Notes: generated by a model not told the origin, from the letters alone. DNA of 64,000 nt from Methylovulum psychrotolerans (GCF_002923755.1 NZ_PGFZ01000003.1:1-64000); one strand, 5' to 3'. Shown: positions 53,471 to 62,559, numbered from the stretch's first letter. Translations and numbers: made by a program.

Positions 53471-54124
53471 ATGTCAAAAAATACGCTTAAAACTTTTGCC
53501 CTAATAGGGGCGGTTGCATTGTTGTCATTTGGAAATCTTGCAATAGCAGGGGTGGCAAAATCATGGAACTTGTCCCGTTCAGTGATGAATGGGGTGCCTT
53601 CGAATCCTTGGGGGGTATGGGCATTTATGCAAAATACTCCTGGCAATGATGACCCTGCCAAATACACCCTTTTACAAAAACATACCTTACCCCCATGCGG
53701 CAAATATCCTCAAGAGTGTTGGGCAGATTTATCAACCTTAGCGGGTATTTCCATTCCAAAGAAAGCTTTTATTTTTGAAGATAACACCAGTCATTTTCGG
53801 TTGCGCAAGGGCATCTTCCATGCCCATCCGGGATTTCAAAATCAGGTAATCCTTCGTTGGGCAAGCCCAGTCTCGGGTGCCATCAGCTTATTGGGCAGGG
53901 TTTCCGACATCAATCCTGATTGTGGCGATGGCATTAAGTGGTATTTAAAAAAGGATTCAGCCATATTGCAGTCAGGTGTATTGGCAAATGGTATGGGTTC
54001 AACTTTTATTGCATCAGATATTCAGGTAACAAAAGAAACGAAATTGTATGTTGTCATCGATAAAAAGGGTGACTACGCTTGTGATTCAACCAACATCGAT
54101 ATGCTGATTACCAGTCAGCAATAG
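53471..54124 (+). CDS. Secreted protein of unknown family, paralogue B (cassette 5)
   Basis: A 217-residue protein with a signal peptide (MSKNTLKTFALIGAVALLSF...AIAG). It shares with paralogue A (36745-37392) the motifs SWNLSR, GVWAFMQNTPG, YTLL, HPGFQNQVILRW, LLGRVSDI, GDGIKWYLK and STNIDMLITSQQ. Cysteine positions differ. The ATG at 53471 follows GAGGG; the frame extends 9 codons into attC 4. It is the last cassette; only a lone GTTGGGT follows the stop, without an attC. Function unknown. Confidence 0.75.
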   Translation: MSKNTLKTFALIGAVALLSFGNLAIAGVAKSWNLSRSVMNGVPSNPWGVWAFMQNTPGNDDPAKYTLLQKHTLPPCGKYPQECWADLSTLAGISIPKKAFIFEDNTSHFRLRKGIFHAHPGFQNQVILRWASPVSGAISLLGRVSDINPDCGDGIKWYLKKDSAILQSGVLANGMGSTFIASDIQVTKETKLYVVIDKKGDYACDSTNIDMLITSQQ

Positions 54125-54178
54125 CTGTTGGGTTGCTTTTGTTGATGGGTAAGAACAATCCAGAAATGTGTCGGCAGG

Positions 54179-54769
54179 TCACTGCTGCCCGGCGGTGTTG
54201 TGCAAAAATTCCGTCATATCGTCATTTTGTACGCGGCGATAAATATCGGCAACGGACAAGGTTAAGCCTATGGCTTCAAAAGTGACTTCATCGCCCAAGA
54301 AATAATGTTTTTGTAGCCACCTTTCGCTTCTTCTTATCACCTGAATATCGACAAAGTCTTGTTCGATCAGCACATATTCTTTTAGGCTGGGAATGTTGAT
54401 ATATGACATCAATTTAATCGTCTCATCCGTTTTACGGGTCGATTTTGATAAGACTTCAACAATGATAAGCGGCGTATCCGTAAAAAAAGGTGCCGAATCG
54501 TCAAAATTGCATACCACCATTATATCGGGATAGAAAAAATTTGCCTTGACCCGCAATTTCATGTCAGAACCAAAAGGCTCGCAAGGCGAATTTTTTAAGT
54601 GATTGTTGAATGCTGACAGCATATTGACCGCTATCCTTTCATGGTTAGCACTGGCTCCCGCCATTGCATACAGATACCCGTCAATCAATTCATGCTTCAC
54701 TTCGCTGGTCAGCTCCCATTGCAAATAGTCTTCCACGCTGGTTAAGCTGATATTTTTTGTCGCTAACAT
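54179..54769 (-). CDS. Uma2 family (DUF820) putative endonuclease
   Basis: A 196-residue PD-(D/E)XK-fold protein. It has the family start TSVEDYLQWE, ELIDGYLYAMAGAS with the conserved Glu, PDIMVVCNFDD, and LIIVEVLSKSTRKTDETIKLMSY with the E-x-L-S motif. The family is expanded in cyanobacteria and some proteobacteria, and its role is unclear. It lies between the last cassette and MITE copy B. Confidence 0.85.
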   Translation of the reverse strand: MLATKNISLTSVEDYLQWELTSEVKHELIDGYLYAMAGASANHERIAVNMLSAFNNHLKNSPCEPFGSDMKLRVKANFFYPDIMVVCNFDDSAPFFTDTPLIIVEVLSKSTRKTDETIKLMSYINIPSLKEYVLIEQDFVDIQVIRRSERWLQKHYFLGDEVTFEAIGLTLSVADIYRRVQNDDMTEFLHNTAGQQ

Positions 54770-54898
54770 GCGGTTGCTCCAAAATAGTTGCCGGATTTTA
54801 TAGGGTATTGAGGCCGATTTTTGTTAATGAATATGTAAAAATAATTCAGGCAGACGATAAAGGTCTTAGGTCACTGATTATGCGAAGGTTATTTTATG

Positions 54899-54993
54899 TA
54901 TACTGTGAATGGCCAAGTTTTCGGCTTTTACAATTCACCATAGGGTACAGCGTACCCTACCAAAAAACCGAAAACTTGACCGTTTGAAGTATA
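54899..54993 (-). mobile_element. 95-bp palindromic MITE, copy B
   Basis: Inverse copy of 36341-36435 with the same length. The ends are TATACTGTGAATGGCCAAG and CTTGACCGTTTGAAGTATA, with the same central GTAGGGTAC/GTACCCTAC hairpin region. About 90 % alike by eye. Relative to the adjacent secreted-protein gene it has the same orientation as copy A. Confidence 0.75.
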
Positions 54994-55043
54994 CATTCCT
55001 AAGACTTTTTTAAGCTCCCCCCGTGTCCATCAACTCACACCCC

Positions 55044-56312
55044 CTAAACCCGAACCGCACAACCGCGCCACCCATAATAGGCAATATACAAATAGCACAA
55101 GATAGGGATAAAAAATGCCTGTTGCAGGCCGATGTGGTCGGCGAATAGGCCTTGCAGGAGCGGGATGATTGCCCCGCCGACGATGGCGGCGCATAAAATA
55201 CCCGAACCCTGCCCGGTGTGCTGGCCTAAACCTGTTAGGGCCAAAGAGAAAATGGTCGGGAACATGATGGAATTAAACAGCCCGACCGCCAAAATCGTCC
55301 ACATCACCCAATCGCCTCTGCCCAGCATCGTAACCAACACCAGCAAGGCGGCGGTCAGGGCGTTAAAGGCTAAGACCTTACGCGCGGGGATGGCCTGCAT
55401 GATGACGGAACCCAGAAACCGCCCGACCATCGCCCCGCCCCAATAAAACGCCACATACTTGGCGGCGTTTTGCTCCGTTAAGGCCGCTAGGTTTGGGTCA
55501 GTCAGGAAGCTGACGAGAAAGCTGCCGATGACGACTTCCCCGCCGACATAGACAAAAATCGCCACCGCCCCCAATACTAAATGCCGATACTGCCAAGCGC
55601 TGCTTTGGCTGGGCGAACTTGCGCCTAGCAGGGGCTGGGGTTCGGTTTGATCGGTAATGGCAGGCAGTTTGATGGCGGCGAACACCCCCGCCACCACAAA
55701 CAGCACCGCCGCCAGCAGCAGATAAGGTTGCTGTACCGCGCTGGCTTGGGCGCTTTGGTAAGCCGCCAGTTGTCCGGCATCTAACTGGACCAATTCTGCC
55801 GAAGTCTTAACGGCAGTGGCGAGGATAAACACCGCGCCTAAATAAGGGGCTATGGTAGTGCCTAACGAGTTGAAAGCTTGGGTCAGGGTCAGGCGGCTGG
55901 AGGCGGTGGCGGGGTCGCCTAATAAGGTGACGTAGGGGTTGGCGGCGACTTGCAACAGGGTAATACCGGAAGCCAAGACAAAAAACGCCGCTAAAAACAG
56001 TGGATACAAGCGCAACTGTGCCGCCGGATAAAACAATAGGCAGCCTACGCCCGTGACCGTCAGGCCGATGATAATACCGCGTTTATAACCGATTTTTTTG
56101 ACTATCGCACCGCTGGGTATCGACACCAGAAAATACGCGGCAAAAAAGCAAAACTGAATTAACATGGCTTGGGTATAATTCAGGGTAAATACCGATTTTA
56201 AATGTGGGATTAAAATATCATTCAGACAAGTGATGAAGCCCCAGATAAAAAATAACGAGGTTAATAGCGATAAGGCACCGAAGTACGGGTTTTTTGCGCG
56301 GGCGGGGGGCAT
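55044..56312 (-). CDS. FucP-type sugar MFS transporter
   Basis: A 422-residue major facilitator with twelve hydrophobic segments. [21 protein letters not shown] is typical of the FucP/GluP group (L-fucose, glucose or galactose:proton symport); [16 protein letters not shown] and GSFLVSFL follow. It is 18 bases downstream of the GH3 gene on the same strand, so it probably imports the sugar that the glucosidase releases. Confidence 0.87.
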   Translation of the reverse strand: MPPARAKNPYFGALSLLTSLFFIWGFITCLNDILIPHLKSVFTLNYTQAMLIQFCFFAAYFLVSIPSGAIVKKIGYKRGIIIGLTVTGVGCLLFYPAAQLRLYPLFLAAFFVLASGITLLQVAANPYVTLLGDPATASSRLTLTQAFNSLGTTIAPYLGAVFILATAVKTSAELVQLDAGQLAAYQSAQASAVQQPYLLLAAVLFVVAGVFAAIKLPAITDQTEPQPLLGASSPSQSSAWQYRHLVLGAVAIFVYVGGEVVIGSFLVSFLTDPNLAALTEQNAAKYVAFYWGGAMVGRFLGSVIMQAIPARKVLAFNALTAALLVLVTMLGRGDWVMWTILAVGLFNSIMFPTIFSLALTGLGQHTGQGSGILCAAIVGGAIIPLLQGLFADHIGLQQAFFIPILCYLYIAYYGWRGCAVRV

Positions 56313-56330
56313 AAGCTTATCCTGCTGAGG

Positions 56331-58586
56331 TTAGGGGGCGACCGAAAAAGCCGCCGTTTCGTTGCCCACCATCACGGTAAAATCACCCGGTTCGATAAGC
56401 CGTTGTAAGTCTACGCCGATAAACGACAAATCGTCCGGCGTTAAGGTAAAGTGTAGGGTTTCGCTTTGCCCAGGGGTCAGTTCCACTTTTTTAAAGGCTT
56501 TCAATTGCTTATTCGGGCGGCTGACCGACGCGGCGACATCGCGCAGGTAGACTAAAACGGTTTCTTTGCCCTTGACAGGGCCGGTGTTTGCCACTTGAAC
56601 ACTGAGCTTTAGGTTTTCGCCCATCGCCAAGCGGTTTTTTTCCAGCGTTAGGCCACGCGTGACAAACGTGCTATAACTTAAGCCGTGGCCAAAGGGATAG
56701 AGCGGGTCGTAGGTATTGTTTTCAAACGCCTCCGCTGGCTTATGGTCGTAATGGTTGAAGCTATTGGCGTGTTTGGGGTAAGAAATCGGCAAGCGGCCAT
56801 CGGGGTTGTAATCGCCATATAAAATATCGGCGATAGCCGCCGCGCCTTCCATGCCCGGTAAAAAGCCCAATACTACGCCAGCGGCCTGTTCGGCAATCGG
56901 GGTGATCAGGCGCGGGCGGCCACCGAGCATCAGCAGCACGACGGGCTTACCCGCTGCCAGCACGGCTGTGGCGAGCTGCATTTGAGCCGGTTCTAAGGCC
57001 AGCGAATCGATATTGCCTAAGGTTTCGGTATAGGGTTTTTCACCTAAGCACAGCAACACATAATCATAGTTTTTTAGTTCGGCCAGGACTTTGTCGATGT
57101 CCTTAACGGTATCGAACGAACTGCCTTCCACATAGCCTATTTTACCTGTGGCCTTGGTTTTTAAGGCTTCCAAAACCGTAGGCTGATCTTGTGGATAAAC
57201 GCTTTCGTCACTGCCTTGCCAAGTGATGGTCCAGCCGCCGTTGAGGACATTGCGCAGATTCGCCGTAGGGCCGGTGACGAGGATATTGGCAGATTTTTTC
57301 AGCGGCAACACGCTTTGGGCATTTTTCGCCAAGACAATCGACTCGCGGGCAGCTTGGCGGTTGCTGGCGGCAGCGGCGGGAGTGGCAAAATTAGCGGCGG
57401 CGGGCAGAAATGTCTGCGCCGGGCCGAACAGGCCAGTTTGGTATTTGACGGTGAGAATTCTGGACACGGCCTCATCAATGCGTGACATCGGCACTTCGTG
57501 GCTATTGACCAAATCCAGCAGCAACTCGCTGAATGAAAAGTCATAAGGCACCATGCTCATGTCCACGCCCGCCATGACCGCCATTTTCACCGCCTCACGC
57601 GGTGATGCCGCCACTTTGTCGCGGGTATACAGGCGTTTGATGTCTTCCCAGTCGGACACCACAAAGCCTTTAAAGCCCATTTCTTCGCGTAAAATCGTGG
57701 TTAGGTAACGGTAGTTGGCGTGGCCGGGAATACCGTCCACTTCGCCGGAATTGACCATCACGGTCGGCGACCCGGCTTTAATCCCAGCGGCAAACGTCGG
57801 CAGGAAATACTCGCGCAGCATCCGCTCGCCCAACCACGCGGGGGTGCGGTCGCGGCCAGTGATAGGGAAGCTATAACCGACAAAATGCTTAAGGCACGTC
57901 GCCGCCTTATCGGGGGCGGCAAAATCATTACCCTGATGGCCTTTTATATAGGCGCTGCCTAAGATACTGGCTAACTGCACATCTTCGCCGTAGGTCTCCC
58001 ACAGGCGCGGCCATAAGGGTTGGCGGCCAATATCCATTACCGGGGAAAAATTCCATAGCAAACCCGCCGTGCGCAGTTCGCGGGCGGTGATTTCGCCTTC
58101 CTGAAAGCTTAGTTCAGGGTTAAAAGTCGCCGCCATATTAATGGCTTGCGGAAACAGGGTCGCCCCTTTTAGGTATGTCGCGCCATGAATGGCATCAATG
58201 CCATAAATGACCGGAATTTTTAGGCGGCTTTGGGCGGTGGTTTGCTGTACTGCCAGGCTGATTTGCCGCCAAGTCGCCAAGGGCTGGGCTTGGTCGTAAG
58301 GCGTGTTTAAAATAGAGCCGACATGGTACTTAAGGATGGCGGTTTCTAACTTTGCCGTATCAACCGGGTAGTCGGCCAGCTTATCTTTCGGCGCGGCGAC
58401 CAAAGCAAAATCGACTTGGGTCATTTGCCCGACTTTTTCCGCCACGGTCATTTGCGCCAACAATTGGCTGACTTTAATGCTGACCGCATCTTCGGCGGGG
58501 GTTTTGGTCTTCAAAGCGCACGATGACAGGGCAAAGGCGGCAATGGCTAACAAGACACTCTTGATGTTCAACTTATTTTCCTTCAA
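56331..58586 (-). CDS. bglX: Glycoside hydrolase family 3 beta-glucosidase (BglX-like lipoprotein)
   Basis: A 751-residue GH3 enzyme. The N terminus is a lipoprotein signal with lipobox LSSC (Cys23), so it is membrane-anchored in the periplasm. The GH3 N domain has KHFVGYS and the nucleophile Asp312 in VVSDWEDI; the C domain (GGRPRLITP, LPGMEGAAAIADILYGDYNPDGRLPIS) and a terminal fibronectin-type domain follow. It removes terminal beta-glucose from oligosaccharides. It is first in an operon with the FucP-like importer. Confidence 0.93.
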   Translation of the reverse strand: MKENKLNIKSVLLAIAAFALSSCALKTKTPAEDAVSIKVSQLLAQMTVAEKVGQMTQVDFALVAAPKDKLADYPVDTAKLETAILKYHVGSILNTPYDQAQPLATWRQISLAVQQTTAQSRLKIPVIYGIDAIHGATYLKGATLFPQAINMAATFNPELSFQEGEITARELRTAGLLWNFSPVMDIGRQPLWPRLWETYGEDVQLASILGSAYIKGHQGNDFAAPDKAATCLKHFVGYSFPITGRDRTPAWLGERMLREYFLPTFAAGIKAGSPTVMVNSGEVDGIPGHANYRYLTTILREEMGFKGFVVSDWEDIKRLYTRDKVAASPREAVKMAVMAGVDMSMVPYDFSFSELLLDLVNSHEVPMSRIDEAVSRILTVKYQTGLFGPAQTFLPAAANFATPAAAASNRQAARESIVLAKNAQSVLPLKKSANILVTGPTANLRNVLNGGWTITWQGSDESVYPQDQPTVLEALKTKATGKIGYVEGSSFDTVKDIDKVLAELKNYDYVLLCLGEKPYTETLGNIDSLALEPAQMQLATAVLAAGKPVVLLMLGGRPRLITPIAEQAAGVVLGFLPGMEGAAAIADILYGDYNPDGRLPISYPKHANSFNHYDHKPAEAFENNTYDPLYPFGHGLSYSTFVTRGLTLEKNRLAMGENLKLSVQVANTGPVKGKETVLVYLRDVAASVSRPNKQLKAFKKVELTPGQSETLHFTLTPDDLSFIGVDLQRLIEPGDFTVMVGNETAAFSVAP

Positions 58587-58616
58587 TTACAGGGTAATAC
58601 AGGGTATGGGCATTCA

Positions 58617-58962
58617 GGTAGGTCGGGCAAGCGGTTCTGCCCGACATAAACTGTCGGGTTTATTGCACCTTTTGCCTGTGTAAGGTCTAATTAAGGCGAA
58701 TAGGGTAAGTGGGAGTGCATATATCTTTTAACATTTAACATTTAACATTGGTATCTCTGTAACCCCCTCCCAGCCTCCCCCTTGCCAGGGGGAGGGGCTT
58801 TTCCCCCCCATTTTCGCCTGTTCGACGGGGAAGATACTCCCTCCTCTGTGAAGGGGAGGGCTGGGGTGGGGTTTAATTCGCGAATGTTAAAAGATATATG
58901 CACACCTACTTAATTCGGTGGCGGCGCTAAAACGTCGGGCAGAACCGCTTGCCCGACCTACC
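58617..58962. repeat. Composite inverted-repeat element (346 bp)
   Basis: The ends 58617-58645 and 58934-58962 are exact 29-base inverted repeats ('ggtaggtcgggcaagcgg...'). Inside, 58707-58735 and 58883-58911 form a second inverted pair with three mismatches. The centre has 'ctcccccttgccagggggag' and 'gaaggggagggctggggtgggg' blocks. Related DNA occurs at 338-390 and 16535-16691. It fills most of the 58587-59120 spacer, where no gene is seen. A nested MITE-like structure is likely. Confidence 0.7.
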
Positions 58963-59120
58963 ACGGCTAAAGCCCAAATAGGGCCCAAAATTATGCACAC
59001 TGACTTATTGCTAAACAGGGGCAAAAGTATACACGATATTTGCCGTGCTAAAGCGTTCAAACCGCCCGCCTGTATAATTCCCCCATCTGCATCTTACCGT
59101 TAATCCGTCCCGCTATCTTT

Positions 59121-60833
59121 ATGGAATCAATGAAAATCTGGCTATGTTTGCTGTTCATCACCCTTGTCTACGGCGGGGCGGCTTGGTTTACCAACCAGCC
59201 CCAAGAAGTCGGTGCCGATGTGCCGGCGGGTAAGCTGAAAAGCCTGTCTTTTGCCCCCTATCATGACGGTTATAGCCCGATAGACAATACCTTCCCTTTG
59301 CCCGAGCATATTGAAGGCGATGTGCGCTTATTGGCCGACAAAACCCACACCATCCGTACCTACTCGATTCTGGGCGGCTTAGAACCTACGCCCGGCTTTG
59401 CCCGCCAATACGGCGTAGAAATGATCCAAGGCGGCTGGTTAGGCGACGGCCCCGACGGCAACCGCAAAGAGATTACCGCCTTGATCCAATCGGTTAATGC
59501 CAATGCCGATGTCGTGAAGCGGGTCATTGTCGGCAACGAAGTCCTGTTGCGTAATGATATGACGGTGGAGCGGTTGGTCGCTTATATCCGGGAAGTCAAA
59601 CAAGCCATCAAGCAGCCGGTATCGTATGCCGACGTGTGGTCCATTTATCTGAAATACCCGCAATTAATTAAAGAAGTGGATTTTATCACCCTACACATCC
59701 TGCCTTACTGGGAAGACGAGCCAGTAGCGATAGAAAACGCTTTGGCGCATATTGATAAAATCATCCTACAAGTCCAAGCGCAAATGCGCCGTATGGGTGA
59801 AAACAAGCCTATCCTGATCGGCGAGTCGGGTTGGCCTGCGGTAGGCCGCCAACGCGGCTTGGCCGTGCCCAGCGTCATTAACGAAGCCACCTTCATCCGT
59901 GGCCTGATCCGGCTCGCTGAGCACCGCCAGTTAGATTACAACATCGTCGAAGCCTTTAACCAAGCCTGGAAAAGCCATCATGAAGGGGTGGTGGGGGCTA
60001 ACTGGGGCTTGTTCTCAACCTCGCGCCAAGCCGTCTTCCCGTTAACGGGCCCGGTCAGCGAACACCCGCATTGGCCGTTCAGTTTTGCCGCGGCCGTCTT
60101 ATTGTGCGCCGTAGTGGTGGCTTTCAACCTGCACAAACTGGCCGTTTTACCGCTACCGCGCTTAGCGGCCTTGTTAGCCCTGCTGTTGCTTATGAGCTTG
60201 TGCTTGAGCCACTTGGCGGAATTTCTCTGGCGTACCAGCTACAATACTTGGCAGCACAGCTATGCGGTGTCGGTGGTGCTGGCGAATGCCGCCTTAGCGG
60301 CGGGGGTGGGCAGACGTTGTTACGATATACTGGCCAAACAGCCCCCAGCCCCCGTCTTGGCAGGCGGGTTACGGCTAGGTTATCTGGCCTTTATGGGCTT
60401 GGCGCTATATCAGTCTTATATCTTGGCGTTTAATGGCCGCTATATCAGCTTTCCGGTCGAGCAATTCACCATCCCTGCGTTAGGGATAGCCGCGCTCTGG
60501 CTCTGCCAACAGCTAAACCGCCCCGGCCTTAGCGGGCATAAGCTGGCATTTGCGCCCCTGCTGGGCATGGTCGCCCGTCACCCTTATGACGGCAACATCG
60601 CCATGTTATTGGCCTTAGGCATTCCGGCCTTAATCTTCGGCGAAACCGCCAATTTTATGAGCGGCGGCGACTTCATCCAAGCCCACCCCCAGTTTTGGCA
60701 AGCCCTACCCGTTGCTTTAGGCTACACGCTGTATAATCAGCAATTGCAACTTTGGCTGCTGTGTGTGCTTAGCTTGATTGTGCCTTTTTTGCCTTGGCGG
60801 TGGCAAACGGCTTTGGCGTTACCGCGTGCTTAA
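59121..60833 (+). CDS. GH17 family beta-1,3-glucanase/transglycosylase with membrane domain
   Basis: A 570-residue protein. A signal anchor (about 5-22) is followed by a GH17 TIM barrel with acid/base Glu140 in VGNEVLLR and nucleophile Glu235 in IGESGWP. About eight hydrophobic segments follow (about 325-565). GH17 enzymes cut or rearrange beta-1,3-glucans; membrane-bound bacterial forms are linked to cyclic or branched glucan synthesis. It is divergent from the bglX-like gene, so a shared beta-glucan pathway is plausible but not shown. Confidence 0.85.
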   Translation: MESMKIWLCLLFITLVYGGAAWFTNQPQEVGADVPAGKLKSLSFAPYHDGYSPIDNTFPLPEHIEGDVRLLADKTHTIRTYSILGGLEPTPGFARQYGVEMIQGGWLGDGPDGNRKEITALIQSVNANADVVKRVIVGNEVLLRNDMTVERLVAYIREVKQAIKQPVSYADVWSIYLKYPQLIKEVDFITLHILPYWEDEPVAIENALAHIDKIILQVQAQMRRMGENKPILIGESGWPAVGRQRGLAVPSVINEATFIRGLIRLAEHRQLDYNIVEAFNQAWKSHHEGVVGANWGLFSTSRQAVFPLTGPVSEHPHWPFSFAAAVLLCAVVVAFNLHKLAVLPLPRLAALLALLLLMSLCLSHLAEFLWRTSYNTWQHSYAVSVVLANAALAAGVGRRCYDILAKQPPAPVLAGGLRLGYLAFMGLALYQSYILAFNGRYISFPVEQFTIPALGIAALWLCQQLNRPGLSGHKLAFAPLLGMVARHPYDGNIAMLLALGIPALIFGETANFMSGGDFIQAHPQFWQALPVALGYTLYNQQLQLWLLCVLSLIVPFLPWRWQTALALPRA

Positions 60834-61060
60834 GTTTTTTGGGGGGACTAGCCTTAATATGATTTTACCCAGCTCTTCATGGCCTCTTTTGTCCTTAATT
60901 TATGACACAAATAAGCCATTGATTTATTGGGGCTGCTAACTTATGTCAAATATCTTGATTTGTGGCACAAAGAAAAACATTATCCAAAAGATTCCTATTG
61001 CATTTTATTATTAAATGCGGTAAAAATTATAAATCAGCAAACAATATCCGGGCTCTTCTT

Positions 61061-61519
61061 ATGACCAGCAAAACAATAGACCACAGCACCCTATCCCGTT
61101 TAGTTGAAATTGGGGCAATCCATGCCGCCCATGTTATCGGTCAAGCGGGCGGCTGGGCGTTGTCGGTAAAATATGGTATGGCAGACACCTTTCTTGCCGC
61201 ACAGCGTAGCGGAAAATTACGCCTGTTCCGCAAATTGGAAACTGTCATGCTCTATTTGCAAAAATTAGGCATTAGCCATTTTGATGTTGATGCCAGCGCC
61301 TACACTGCCGAAACAGACCGCAAACGCCCCGACCGTGCCGAATCCCTTAAACGGGTACATGAAGCCGCTGAACATGATGCTTGGTTTTGTGAGCAGGTGG
61401 AACAAGCCATTATTGAAGCGGATGCACCAAACGCGGTGTTTATTCCCCATGATGTGGTTATGGGCAACCTTAAAGCCAGATTGGATAAGATAGCCGCCCA
61501 AGCGAATAAGGATAGCTGA
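61061..61519 (+). CDS. ParC-family partition-associated protein, putative antitoxin
   Basis: A 152-residue protein starting MTSKTIDHSTLSRLVEIGA. GQAGGWALSVKYGM, LRLFRKLETVMLYLQKLGI and FDVDASAY match proteins named ParC that sit before ParE toxins on plasmids. The C terminus (ADAPNAVFIPHDVVMGNLKARL) resembles antitoxin tails that bind RelE/ParE. The stop lies 2 bases before the toxin start. A GTG 33 codons upstream is an alternative start. 'Acacaaat' and 'ggcacaaa' motifs upstream (60900-60970) could be operators. Confidence 0.7.
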   Translation: MTSKTIDHSTLSRLVEIGAIHAAHVIGQAGGWALSVKYGMADTFLAAQRSGKLRLFRKLETVMLYLQKLGISHFDVDASAYTAETDRKRPDRAESLKRVHEAAEHDAWFCEQVEQAIIEADAPNAVFIPHDVVMGNLKARLDKIAAQANKDS

Positions 61520-61521
61520 TT

Positions 61522-61812
61522 TTGCTTATTCACTGGAAAGAACGGGCGGAAATAGAAATAGGCGATGTATTGGAATATATCGCACAGGACAGTATTACCG
61601 CAGCATACAGCGTTTATGACGCAATCCGTAATCAAGTCGGTTTGCTTAGTCAATACCCAGAAATAGGGCGGACAGGGCGAGTAAAAGGAACAAGGGAGCT
61701 TATCATTACGGCAACACCTTACATTGTCGCCTATAGGATTAAAAAAGATAGGGTGGAAATTCTACGTGTCCTGCATGGTTCACGAAAATGGAATAAACGC
61801 TTTCCAAAATAA
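61522..61812 (+). CDS. ParE/RelE family toxin 1
   Basis: A 96-residue toxin with the family layout: LEYIAQDSITAAYSVYDAI, LSQYPEIGRTGRVKGTRELII, YIVAYRIKKDRVEILRVLHGSRKW. The start codon is TTG. ParE toxins poison gyrase, RelE toxins cut mRNA; the sequence fits ParE better (GTRELIIT, VLHGSR). Paired with the upstream ParC-type gene. Confidence 0.85.
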   Translation: MLIHWKERAEIEIGDVLEYIAQDSITAAYSVYDAIRNQVGLLSQYPEIGRTGRVKGTRELIITATPYIVAYRIKKDRVEILRVLHGSRKWNKRFPK

Positions 61813-61842
61813 CCATAACCCATTTTAAGTCTGCCGACGGCC

Positions 61843-61920
61843 AACCGTTTTTTGTGTTGGCGGTTCCCAATGCCCGTCCCCGTAACACTTCCGACCCGAA
61901 CAGCCAACACAAAAACGGTT
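61843..61920. repeat. Inverted repeat between the two toxin-antitoxin pairs
   Basis: AACCGTTTTTTGTGTTGGC (61843-61861) and GCCAACACAAAAACGGTT (61903-61920) pair over 18-19 bases around a 41-base centre. A T-rich stretch follows. It could be a terminator for the first pair or a relic insertion. Confidence 0.55.
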
Positions 61921-62005
61921 CTCATTTTTATAGACTTTTATTGAAGAGCAGGCTATAACAGTAAATGCTATTTATTGTTATACGTCTGAATTGGAGTTTA
62001 CATTT

Positions 62006-62269
62006 ATGAACATTTCCCTGACCCCTCATTTTGAAGAGCTTGTTAAAAATAAGCTTGAAAGCGGCCATTATCATTCGGCAAGCGAGGTTATTCGTGACGC
62101 TTTGCGACTTTTGGAGGAACGGGACCAGATGCGTGAGTTACGCATGGGGGAGCTACGAAAAGAGATACAAAGGGGGATAGATAGCGGAGATTCCACCCCC
62201 CTTGACATTGAAGCTATCAAGGCACGGGGACGGCAACGGCTCGCAGAAAGAGAAAGCGGGGCATCTTAA
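62006..62269 (+). CDS. parD: ParD-type ribbon-helix-helix antitoxin
   Basis: An 87-residue antitoxin starting MNISLTPHFEELVKNKLESG, with HYHSASEVIRDALRLLEERD, the classical ParD/CopG DNA-binding and dimer region. TTGGAG lies 8 bases before this ATG. The basic tail binds the toxin. Its stop overlaps the toxin ATG by one base (TAATG). Confidence 0.92.
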   Translation: MNISLTPHFEELVKNKLESGHYHSASEVIRDALRLLEERDQMRELRMGELRKEIQRGIDSGDSTPLDIEAIKARGRQRLAERESGAS

Positions 62270-62559
62270 TGCCCCGTTTGTTGAAAAGCCCCCAAGCCGA
62301 AATAGACCTTGATAATATCTGGTTTTATATCGCCCAAGACAGCCCTAAAAATGCCGATAGGTTTCTTGATTTGATCCAAGAAAAATGCGAACTGATTGCC
62401 GACTTTCCAAGCTTAGGCGAAAGCTGTGCAGAACTCGTTGACGGTTTGCGAAGTTTTCCCGTTGGCAATTATCTGATTTTCTATTTTCCGCTGGAAGACG
62501 GGGCAGATATTGTCAGGGTTATGCACGGCTCCCGTGATGTAGACACCCTATTTCACTAA
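62269..62559 (+). CDS. parE: ParE toxin 2
   Basis: A 96-residue ParE toxin: LKSPQAEIDLDNIWFYIAQDSP, LIADFPSLGESCAEL, LRSFPVGNYLIFYFPLEDGADIVRVMHGSRD. Translationally coupled to parD. It is related to toxin 1 in layout but not close in sequence, so the two pairs look independently acquired. ParE inhibits DNA gyrase. Confidence 0.92.
   Translation: MPRLLKSPQAEIDLDNIWFYIAQDSPKNADRFLDLIQEKCELIADFPSLGESCAELVDGLRSFPVGNYLIFYFPLEDGADIVRVMHGSRDVDTLFH

Larger units (their letters stand above)
49137..54124 (+). mobile_element. Decayed chromosomal integron with five cassettes
   Basis: The classic order is kept: an integrase relic on the minus strand (49137-49453), a presumptive attI (49459-49586), then plus-strand cassettes separated by attC sites at 50600-50720, 51655-51778, 52235-52356 and 53327-53449. 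The four attC sites share length, a GCCCRAC start, a GTTRGGC end and internal blocks such as 'aagtcagtcaaa' and 'ggcggttttga'. Such sequence similarity is usual for chromosomal integrons. The fifth cassette has no recognisable attC. Confidence 0.85.

Noticed and set aside
54126-54133. GTTGGGT after paralogue B as a fifth attC end
   Set aside because: It matches GTTRRRY, but no GCCCAAC partner or internal attC blocks are present.
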